A stretch of 9,230 nt of DNA from Bacillota bacterium (GTDB lineage: Bacteria > Bacillota_C > Negativicutes > JAEYSJ01), in NCBI GenBank assembly GCA_023434855.1, contig JAEYSJ010000095.1:1-9230 (forward strand), read 5' to 3'. Numbering within the stretch: position 1 is the stretch's first letter; each line of letters opens with the position of its first letter. Positions 1 through 7,336 of the stretch are shown here, one piece after another. Under the pieces are notes generated by a model that was not told where the DNA came from, made no database searches, and saw nothing but the letters and a program-made list of their open reading frames with translations. A program made the translations under genes and the position numbers.

Positions 1-1176
1 TGTTTCTATATTTTCGATTACCTAGGTAACTTTGAGTTTTTCCGGCAGAATAAACAGGGGATAGAGTCTCGTGAATCTGAGAGTATTACGGAAGCCATAT
101 TCAGTAAAAGAATTAGACTCATTGTGCATTTGCAGCAAGCTGATTTTGTAGTCGATACCTATCAAAGCTGGAGAAATAAGTTAATCAGTGATACCGTTTT
201 CCAGATTCAGGCGCTAAATCCGGAGCTTGTATCTGTAAAATTACAATTGGAATACGTAGAGCATTATAAAAAGCAGGATTCCTTTGTTTTTCTAACTGAA
301 AATGATAGAGCCAATTTAATCAAATATCTTGCACCGCTTGTATTTTTGGATGATGAGGATGAATATGCAAAACGCTTTGATAATCTGATGTATGGCTTAA
401 TGCTTGCGCAAAATGAGGCTTTGCCACAGTTTAAAAAGAGCAAGCGGCAATTAACGGACATTAGTATGAACCTGGCTAAACGGGTTAGTATTCCGCAAGT
501 CAAAGCGAAGATAGAACTGATCAATACTATTCAAACTGACGAGTTTTGGCAAAATACTGATATCTTGTCCTTTGAAGCTGTACGGGTAGCCCTTCGGGAC
601 CTAGTTAAATTCATTGTAGATAGTGGCAGCCGTAATGTGATTTATACTCATTTAGCTGATCCTATTCTTGAGGTTAGAGAAGGTCTGCCGTTAGATTCGG
701 GCTATGATTTCGCTGACTACAGACTAAAAGTAAACCGGTACATTGAAAAAAATAAGGATAGTTTGGCTATCTATAAGCTTCGTAACAACATCCCCCTTAC
801 AATGGCCGACTATGAAAGCTTAGAATGCATATTAACTGGCGAACTTGGTTCAAAAAGTGATTATGAACGGGAATTCGGTGATACGCCCTTTGGCTTATTG
901 GTTCGTAAAATCGGCAAACTGGAATACGAAGCTGCAATGAATGTATTCTCGGAATTTATCAACGATCAGTCACTCAGTCAAATGCAGATCGTTTTTGTAA
1001 AAAAGATTGTTGACTATATCGTACAAAATGGTTATGTAGAAAATGCGGTGGAACTAATGAAACCGCCCTTTGATAAGCCGGTTAGCTTCATGAGACTATT
1101 TGATAAAACCAAGCAGCAGCGCATTATGGAGTTAGTATCGGAAGTTAAAGAAAATGCCACCCGGGTAGTTGGTTAG
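1..1176 (+). CDS. hsdR: Type I restriction endonuclease subunit R, C-terminal part (5' end outside window)
   Basis: The frame is open from base 1 to the TAG at 1174-1176, giving 391 codons; the first internal ATG-like start (GTG at 124) lies inside conserved sequence, so this is a partial gene and not a gene starting there. The first residues read FYIFDYLGNFEFFR, a motif found in HsdR after the helicase motor. From about local residue 255 to the end it matches the EcoEI-type HsdR C-terminal domain: YKLRNNIPLT, DYEREFGDTPFGLLVRKIG, AMNVFSEFIN, VDYIVQNGY and KPPFD. HsdR is the ATP-dependent translocase and nuclease of type I restriction-modification, working in a complex with HsdM and HsdS on unmodified DNA. 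The N-terminal nuclease and the helicase motifs are not in the window, so activity cannot be judged. A hairpin follows 54 bp after the stop, so hsdR is probably last in its operon. Confidence 0.93.
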   Translation, partial: CFYIFDYLGNFEFFRQNKQGIESRESESITEAIFSKRIRLIVHLQQADFVVDTYQSWRNKLISDTVFQIQALNPELVSVKLQLEYVEHYKKQDSFVFLTENDRANLIKYLAPLVFLDDEDEYAKRFDNLMYGLMLAQNEALPQFKKSKRQLTDISMNLAKRVSIPQVKAKIELINTIQTDEFWQNTDILSFEAVRVALRDLVKFIVDSGSRNVIYTHLADPILEVREGLPLDSGYDFADYRLKVNRYIEKNKDSLAIYKLRNNIPLTMADYESLECILTGELGSKSDYEREFGDTPFGLLVRKIGKLEYEAAMNVFSEFINDQSLSQMQIVFVKKIVDYIVQNGYVENAVELMKPPFDKPVSFMRLFDKTKQQRIMELVSEVKENATRVVG

Positions 1177-1230
1177 GGTAATGGAATGCCTGGCTTGGTG
1201 CTTTATCAGATAGGAAAGAAAAATAATCAA

Positions 1231-1288
1231 ATATAAAGACAAAAGTCCTGCAAAATAGGTCGTATTTGCAGGACTTTTGTCTTTATAT
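1231..1288 (+). terminator. Perfect 24-bp hairpin after hsdR, probable bidirectional terminator
   Basis: Bases 1231-1254 are exactly complementary to 1265-1288 with a 10-base loop (ATAGGTCGTA). The core is AAAAGTCCTGCAAA paired with TTTGCAGGACTTTT, so a T run follows the GC-rich core on either strand. It sits between the hsdR stop and the start of the next gene, where a Rho-independent terminator is expected. The stem is unusually long and free of mismatches. Confidence 0.8.
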
Positions 1289-1361
1289 AGTAAATGTTTA
1301 AATAATATGTTTATTGAAAATTTATAGTAGAAGCTTGAGCTAATTTATTTTATACATAGCG

Positions 1362-1367
1362 GGTGAT
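1362..1367 (+). promoter_or_regulatory. Shine-Dalgarno site supporting the GTG start at 1374
   Basis: GGTGAT matches the 3' half of the full Bacillota site (GGAGGTGATC) and lies 6 bases before GTG 1374-1376. The only upstream in-frame room is about 30 bases after a TAA at 1341-1343, with no ATG, GTG or TTG in it. The GTG is therefore the best start. Confidence 0.65.
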
Positions 1368-1373
1368 AGGAAA

Positions 1374-4300
1374 GTGGATGAGGTAAAAAAAGTTACTTTA
1401 GAGGGTGTGTATAGCCCTATACTCAACTATGCCATGCAGCAAAATGATGTTCCAGTGATCAAAAAACTCATTATCAAAAATACTTCGGAACAGGACCTTA
1501 ATCAACTTACCATTTCTGTTGGGGCAAGTCCTGAGTTTATTCTGCCTTATACAAAGCGTATTGAACATATTGCAAAAGATCAGATGCTCGATATAGGGTT
1601 AGTTGACTTAAAGATTGATCCGGTATTTTTAGCCTCGATTACTGAAAGAATCATTGGAAACATCATCATTACAGTTTCTGAAAAAGACGAAATTCTTTAT
1701 AGCGAAACAAAAAGTATTGATGTGCTTGCTTTTGATGAGTGGGGTGGATATACCATTGTACCTGAAATAGTGAGTGCTTTTATTACGCCTAATCATCCCA
1801 ATATATCCTCAATCACTTCAAATGTTTCACAGATATTAGGAAAGTGGAGCGGTAACCCGTCGCTAGAGAGCTATCAAAGTAAGGATAACAACCGGGTTAA
1901 AATGCAGGTCGCAGCAGTTTATGCTGCTCTGCAAGCCATGAATATTGTCTATAGTGTTCCACCGGCAAGTTTTGAAGTTGCCGGACAGCGTGTTCGTTTG
2001 TGTGACGATATTTTTACACATAGAATGGCCACTTGTTTAGATCTGACGTTACTATTCAGTTCTTGCCTGGAAGCAATGGGATTGAATCCGTTGGTGATTA
2101 TGGTAAAGGGTCATGCGTTTGTTGGCGTTTGGCTTACCGATGAATGTTTTTCTGAAAGCGTTCAGGACGATTTTTCCCTTTTGACGAAGAGAATAGCTGA
2201 TGGAATTAATGACATCTGCGTCGTGGAAACTACAGCTTTAGTTGCTGGACAAAATATATCCTTTGATGAAGCCGGACGATTGGCTATTACCCGTTTGAAT
2301 AAAGAAGAGGAAAATATTTGTTTTATTGATATTCGCCGTACAAGAGCCAGTGGTATACGCCCCCTGCCTATGAGAGTGCTATCGTCTGATGGCTGGGAAA
2401 TAAAAGAGTGTTCAGCGCCTAGGAATGAAATTACTGATGCTCCCGCCAAAATGGAAATATACGAGAAAGTTGTCGATGTACCATTTATACCGACTACCCG
2501 CCAGAAAAACTGGGAACGCAAGCTTTTAGATTTAAGTATGCGTAATACTCTTTTGAATTTTCGTATGACAAAAAGCACAATACCTGTTCTTACTACAAGT
2601 TTAAGTGATTTGGAAGATGCCCTCGCCGGAGGCGATGATTTCCAGGTTCTTGATAAACCATCAGACTGGGATAATCCATTCAGGGAGAGTAAAATATTTG
2701 AAACTCGTAACCATACTGCTGCAATTGATGAATTACTGAAATTTGAGTTTGCTCAAAAACGGCTGAGGACACCTTTGGCTGGGAGTGAACTTGAAGTGTA
2801 TATGACGAACTTATACCGTAGTGCTAAAGTATCAATGGAAGAGAATGGCGCCAACACGCTATATCTGGCACTAGGATTTTTGAAATGGTTTGAAACCTCA
2901 ATCAGTCAGGTACCCAGATATGCTCCCTTGGTATTGTTACCTGTTGAAATTATTCGCAAGTCATCCAAACGGGGTTATGTAATACGTGGCCGTGACGACG
3001 ATGCCCATATGAATATAACGCTACTTGAAATGTTGAAGCAGGATTTTGGTTTGGAAATTAGCGGCTTAGACCCTTTGCCTAAAGAAGGGCAAGGAATTAA
3101 TTTAAAGAGAGTATTTAGTGTAATTCGCCAGGCGATTATGCAGTTTTCCAAATGGGATGTAGTGGAGGAATCCTACCTGGGGATATTCTCTTTTAATCGC
3201 TTTATTATGTGGAACGATATCCGAAACAGGTCCGAAGATTTGGCCCAAAATAAAGTTGTTGCCAGCTTGTTGAGCGGCAAGCTGGAGTGGCCTGCCGAGC
3301 GACTGCCGGAAGATGCCGATCTGGATAAAACCTATATGCCTGGTGCGGTTATCCTGCCGATTAGTGCTGATGCCACGCAATTAAGAGCCATATGCGCGTC
3401 TAGTCAGGAAGCTAGCTTTGTTTTGCATGGACCCCCTGGTACAGGCAAGTCTCAAACGATCACCAATATAATTACCAACGCGCTGGCAAATGGAAAAACT
3501 GTATTGTTTGTGGCTGAAAAGATGGCTGCTCTTTCTGTTGTGCAAAAGCGTTTGGAAACAATTGGTCTAGGGCCTTTTTGCCTAGAGCTTCATTCCAATA
3601 AGTCAAAGAAAAAAGCAGTTCTGGAACAATTACAGGCGGCGGTTGAGGTTGTGAAAATTGTTTCGCCTGTTGAATATGCCAGTGATTCACAACGGTTGTC
3701 TTCATTGCGTCAAGAGTTAAATCAATATGTACAGGCGTTGTATGAACAACACCCCTTTGGACTATGTTTGTATGATGTTATAGCCAAATTCGGTAAGTAT
3801 AAAAGCGCTAAAGATGACATTGTCATTTCTACAAAAGAGTTTACCGGCATGACGGTAGAAAAACTCGCCAATTGGGTGGATCGTGCCAATGAGGTAGCTA
3901 TTGCCGGGCGCCAAACCGGTCATCCATTCATGAACCCGTTACAGGAAATACAATGCCGGACCTACTCGCAAAGCCTAAGAAGCGAAGCTGCTACTGCACT
4001 CCAGGCTCTTTTTACAAAAATTGAAGTTTGTTTACAATTATTAAAACAGCTAGATAATCAGATTAATGCCGGTTGGGATTATAGCACACCGGAACAAATT
4101 GAAATCTTAGCAGATATCAGCAAACTGATTAGTCAATGTGACTATATGCCTCCCTCTTTACTAGCTGCATCAGATGTGGGGCTGGCATGTTCAAAAGTGA
4201 ACGCAGCTGCTGCACATGGGGAAAAAGAACAACAACTTCGACGCGAGTTGCTCGCTATTTTTTCTGATAGAATACTTACTTTCGATGCCCAGCCGATGCA

Positions 4301-7205
4301 CAGTGAGTGGCAAAAGCTGGACTTGCAGTGGTTCTTGCCTAAATGGATGGGGCAAAAACGAATTGTAAAAGTTTTACGTCAGCTAGTGGCAAATCAACAC
4401 ATAACAATAGAAAAGCGACAAGTACCCGAATTACTGCACTGCATTGAAAGGTATCAGCTGGAAAAGCAGCAGCTTGCAGATAGCACCGCAGAGGTTATGC
4501 CTTTACTTAACTCTTTGTGGAACAATTATGAAACTGATTGGGCGCAGGCTCGCCTTGCTTGTGAGAAAGCGGAGCAACTGGCCGGATTGGTAGTGAAAAT
4601 TACTACAAATCTCTCAGGTACAGAAACTGCCATTTCTAACTTTGGAAAAATTATGTCCAATAGTAGTAGTAAAAAAGCCTGGATAGATTTCTTGTCGGCA
4701 TATGAGCAGTTTAAGCAAAGCGCAGAACTGATAGGTACCTTATTAGGGATTGAGTACACTAAGCTTGCTGTACCAAACAAAAATTGGTTAGAATTGCTTA
4801 CTGAAAAAACAACTATCTGGCTAAAACATCTGGAAGGTCTCAGAGAATGGTCGACGTGGCTTGTAACAAGAGACAATGCCTTACAGGCAGGGCTTGAACC
4901 CTTGATTACAGCTTATGAACAAGGTTGTTTAAACAATGAAGAAGCCATACCAGCTTTTTATAAAGGTCTGTATAAAAGTGCGGCCTCATACATTATCGAT
5001 GGTAATGCAGCACTTAACAGCTTTTCCGGCAGTCTTTTTGAAGAAAAAATCCGCCAATTTCAAGAAACAGGTGAGCGGTTTGAACAATTGGCAAGAAAAG
5101 AAGCTTTCGCCCGCTTAGCTGCCAAGTTGCCTGATTTTACCCGTGAGGCATCACAAAACTCCGAACTTGGTATTCTGCAGCGGGCAATACGCAGCAATGC
5201 TCGCTCTTTATCACTGCGTAAATTATTTGAGCAAATTCCTAATTTGCTGGCAAGACTTTGTCCTTGTATGCTGATGAGCCCTATTTCAGTTGCACAATAT
5301 TTGGATCCCAAAACAACGAACTTCGATCTTGTTGTCTTTGATGAAGCATCCCAAATGCCAACTTGTGAAGCCGTCGGTGCAATTGCCAGAGGAAAGAATG
5401 TTATTGTAGTGGGGGATCCCCGGCAACTTCCACCTACTAGTTTTTTTGCTTCTAATTCAGTGGAAGAGGAAGATTTTGTAACGGAAGATATGGAAAGTAT
5501 ACTTGATGACTGTCTGGCATTATCTATGCCGGAAGAGCATTTAATGTGGCATTACCGCAGTAAGCATGAAAGTCTAATTTCCTTTAGCAATATACAATAT
5601 TATGAGAATAAGCTCATGACTTTTCCCTCACCTAACGATTTAACCTCTAAAGTTACGTTGCATCAGGTAAATGGGTACTATGACCGTGGAAAAACAAAGC
5701 ATAACAAAGCTGAGGCATTAGCCGTAGTGGCGGAAATCTTGAGGAGGTTGAGAAGCCCGGAACTGTCCAAACTCAGTATGGGGGTTGTGACATTTAACTC
5801 TATTCAACAAAACTTAATCGATGATCTTCTCACTAATGCATTTCAGGAAAATCCTGATTTGGAAGAGATTGCTTTACAGTCTAATGAGCCAATTTTTATT
5901 AAAAATTTGGAGAATGTGCAAGGCGATGAACGTGATATTATTCTTTTTTCCGTTGGTTATGGTCCAGATGAAACTGGTAAAGTCAGTCTGAATTTTGGTC
6001 CGCTTAACCGGGAGGGCGGTTGGCGGCGTCTGAATGTTGCCGTTTCACGGGCGAGACATGAAATGAGGGTATTTTCCGCATTAAAGCCGGAACAAATTGA
6101 TATCTCCAAAACCAGATCGCAAGGTGTTGCAGGTTTAAAAGCTTTTCTTGAATATGCGCAAAAAGGAAAGAACACTTTTGCTCTTAAAGAATCAAGCTCA
6201 TCAGTTGTACATGATGCAGGGCTGAGTGAGCAGATTGCTCAGGCTTTGCGGGCGGCCGGCTATCAGACAAATATCAATGTTGGGTGCTCAGGTTATAAGA
6301 TTGATGTGGCAGTTTTAAATCCTAGCAAGCCGGATGAATATATTATTGGTATTCTATGTGACGGACTTAGCTACAAAAGCTCTAATACAGCCAGTGATAG
6401 AGAAGTTTTGCAAAAGAAGGTATTAGTGCAACTTGGCTGGTCTATAAAACATGTACGAGCAATTGATTGGTGGGAAAATTCAACGAAAGAAATTCAAAGA
6501 ATAATACAAGTAATCAATGATATGAAAAATAGTACTTGTGAAAAAGTTAATTCCTTTGAGACGATTCAATTAAAAAGTACTGCTTTAGCCAGTCAGAGCA
6601 TCGACAAGCATAAGGTGCAGGAAGCTATTCCGGTTGCCAAACAAGTTGCTATTCCCTACACTTCAGCGAACCTATCAAAGGATAATCTGTCTGCGGAAGA
6701 ATTTTGTCTGCCAGTGAACACAACTCGAATTCTAGCTCGTATACAAAATATCATGGAAGTTGAGGCTCCAATAAGCCGCACCTATTTACTCAGGCGCCTT
6801 CTGCATTCCTACGGTATTACTCGCGCGGGAGCCAGGATCGATCGTAGATTTGATGAGTTACTAAACAAAATAAATCCTAAAATTACACAAAGCTCCGCAA
6901 TGAAGTTTATTTGGAAATCCGGTAGTAATCCTTCCCAATATGATGTGTTCCGAATCTCAAGCCAGAATGGAGAACGGCGAAATTCTGAAGATTTGCCGCC
7001 TGAAGAAATAGCTGTAGCCGTAAAATATGTATTGGAAAGCCAAATTAGTATGCCTAAACAAGAACTAATTAGAGAAACATTTAAAGCATTCGGTTATGTG
7101 CGTACAACCCCGGTAATAGAAGCTATTATTGATGGGGGGATTGAGACCGCAATTCAATGCGGCTGGGCAAAACAAGGAGAGGATGGACGTGTTGTGCTTA
7201 ATTAG
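1374..7205 (+). CDS. Hhe-like defence protein: protease-like, DUF4011, SF1 helicase, Vsr-like nuclease, DUF3320
   Basis: A 1943-residue protein starting at GTG. Residues 1-130 are beta-rich, possibly an Ig-like fold. Residues about 175-290 look transglutaminase/cysteine-protease-like, with candidate triad C221 (ATCLDL), H247 (GHAFVG) and E285 (VVETT). DUF4011 begins near 376 (WERKLLDLSMRNTLLNFR). A UPF1-like SF1 helicase follows: Walker A GPPGTGKS 686-693, motif Ia near 707-720, Walker B DEAS 1323-1326, GDPRQLPPT 1347-1355, WHYRSKHE 1392-1399, VQGDERD 1515-1521, and VAVSRAR 1555-1561. Between Walker A and B lies a mostly helical insert. Residues about 1620-1705 resemble the MTES_1575/Vsr-like nuclease fold (IDVAV 1643-1647, ILCDG 1660-1664, DREVLQ 1675-1680, LGW 1687-1689, DWW 1698-1700). 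DUF3320 covers about 1782-1935. The architecture agrees with single-gene helicase-nuclease antiphage proteins that I recall as Hhe; the protein is probably cytoplasmic, with no signal peptide or membrane segment. Placement beside hsdR and a dGTPase supports defence. Its target and trigger are unknown. The reading frame is intact. Confidence 0.88.
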   Translation: MDEVKKVTLEGVYSPILNYAMQQNDVPVIKKLIIKNTSEQDLNQLTISVGASPEFILPYTKRIEHIAKDQMLDIGLVDLKIDPVFLASITERIIGNIIITVSEKDEILYSETKSIDVLAFDEWGGYTIVPEIVSAFITPNHPNISSITSNVSQILGKWSGNPSLESYQSKDNNRVKMQVAAVYAALQAMNIVYSVPPASFEVAGQRVRLCDDIFTHRMATCLDLTLLFSSCLEAMGLNPLVIMVKGHAFVGVWLTDECFSESVQDDFSLLTKRIADGINDICVVETTALVAGQNISFDEAGRLAITRLNKEEENICFIDIRRTRASGIRPLPMRVLSSDGWEIKECSAPRNEITDAPAKMEIYEKVVDVPFIPTTRQKNWERKLLDLSMRNTLLNFRMTKSTIPVLTTSLSDLEDALAGGDDFQVLDKPSDWDNPFRESKIFETRNHTAAIDELLKFEFAQKRLRTPLAGSELEVYMTNLYRSAKVSMEENGANTLYLALGFLKWFETSISQVPRYAPLVLLPVEIIRKSSKRGYVIRGRDDDAHMNITLLEMLKQDFGLEISGLDPLPKEGQGINLKRVFSVIRQAIMQFSKWDVVEESYLGIFSFNRFIMWNDIRNRSEDLAQNKVVASLLSGKLEWPAERLPEDADLDKTYMPGAVILPISADATQLRAICASSQEASFVLHGPPGTGKSQTITNIITNALANGKTVLFVAEKMAALSVVQKRLETIGLGPFCLELHSNKSKKKAVLEQLQAAVEVVKIVSPVEYASDSQRLSSLRQELNQYVQALYEQHPFGLCLYDVIAKFGKYKSAKDDIVISTKEFTGMTVEKLANWVDRANEVAIAGRQTGHPFMNPLQEIQCRTYSQSLRSEAATALQALFTKIEVCLQLLKQLDNQINAGWDYSTPEQIEILADISKLISQCDYMPPSLLAASDVGLACSKVNAAAAHGEKEQQLRRELLAIFSDRILTFDAQPMHSEWQKLDLQWFLPKWMGQKRIVKVLRQLVANQHITIEKRQVPELLHCIERYQLEKQQLADSTAEVMPLLNSLWNNYETDWAQARLACEKAEQLAGLVVKITTNLSGTETAISNFGKIMSNSSSKKAWIDFLSAYEQFKQSAELIGTLLGIEYTKLAVPNKNWLELLTEKTTIWLKHLEGLREWSTWLVTRDNALQAGLEPLITAYEQGCLNNEEAIPAFYKGLYKSAASYIIDGNAALNSFSGSLFEEKIRQFQETGERFEQLARKEAFARLAAKLPDFTREASQNSELGILQRAIRSNARSLSLRKLFEQIPNLLARLCPCMLMSPISVAQYLDPKTTNFDLVVFDEASQMPTCEAVGAIARGKNVIVVGDPRQLPPTSFFASNSVEEEDFVTEDMESILDDCLALSMPEEHLMWHYRSKHESLISFSNIQYYENKLMTFPSPNDLTSKVTLHQVNGYYDRGKTKHNKAEALAVVAEILRRLRSPELSKLSMGVVTFNSIQQNLIDDLLTNAFQENPDLEEIALQSNEPIFIKNLENVQGDERDIILFSVGYGPDETGKVSLNFGPLNREGGWRRLNVAVSRARHEMRVFSALKPEQIDISKTRSQGVAGLKAFLEYAQKGKNTFALKESSSSVVHDAGLSEQIAQALRAAGYQTNINVGCSGYKIDVAVLNPSKPDEYIIGILCDGLSYKSSNTASDREVLQKKVLVQLGWSIKHVRAIDWWENSTKEIQRIIQVINDMKNSTCEKVNSFETIQLKSTALASQSIDKHKVQEAIPVAKQVAIPYTSANLSKDNLSAEEFCLPVNTTRILARIQNIMEVEAPISRTYLLRRLLHSYGITRAGARIDRRFDELLNKINPKITQSSAMKFIWKSGSNPSQYDVFRISSQNGERRNSEDLPPEEIAVAVKYVLESQISMPKQELIRETFKAFGYVRTTPVIEAIIDGGIETAIQCGWAKQGEDGRVVLN

Positions 7206-7325
7206 GTCTGCCATAATCAGTGAAAAATGTTCTTGATTTTAATGGTGATGTAATTTCAAAAGAATGACAGGTTTTTTAATAGTGTTCATGACGGATAATG
7301 CGTAAAGCGAATGTGGCAATAACGT

Positions 7326-7332
7326 GGAGGTG
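7326..7332 (+). promoter_or_regulatory. Shine-Dalgarno site deciding the dGTPase start
   Basis: GGAGGTG lies 4 bases before ATG 7337-7339 (6 bases from the end of the GGAGG core). The in-frame ATG at 7298 has no comparable site, and the 13 residues it would add do not resemble dGTPase sequence. The start at 7337 is preferred. Confidence 0.85.
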
Positions 7333-7336
7333 TAAC

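Noticed and set aside
124..1176. Separate gene starting at the GTG codon at 124
   Set aside because: The frame is open without a stop back to base 1, and the upstream residues (FYIFDYLGNFEFFR) are conserved HsdR sequence, so 124 is internal to a truncated-by-window gene.
1314..1356. Promoter for the helicase gene (TTGAAA at 1314-1319, TATACA at 1351-1356)
   Set aside because: The two elements are 31 bases apart, and no pair with a 16-18 base spacer matches well. A promoter probably lies in this AT-rich stretch, but I cannot place it.
2162..2578. Minus-strand open frame of 138 codons inside the helicase gene
   Set aside because: It is antisense to the DUF4011 and protease-like coding region, which is strongly conserved in the plus frame; the other internal frames at 264-524, 3102-3380, 3472-3705, 4526-4876, 4936-5118, 5060-5311, 5957-6175 and 7924-8124 are shadows in the same way.
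7298..7336. Upstream ATG at 7298 as start of the dGTPase
   Set aside because: It has no good Shine-Dalgarno site, and the 13 extra residues do not match the family, whereas ATG 7337 has GGAGGTG at ideal distance.
7206..7336. Terminator or promoter between the helicase and dGTPase genes
   Set aside because: Only short hairpins such as AATCA/TGATT are present and none precedes a T run properly; GATAAT at 7294-7299 lacks a good -35. Neither element can be supported.
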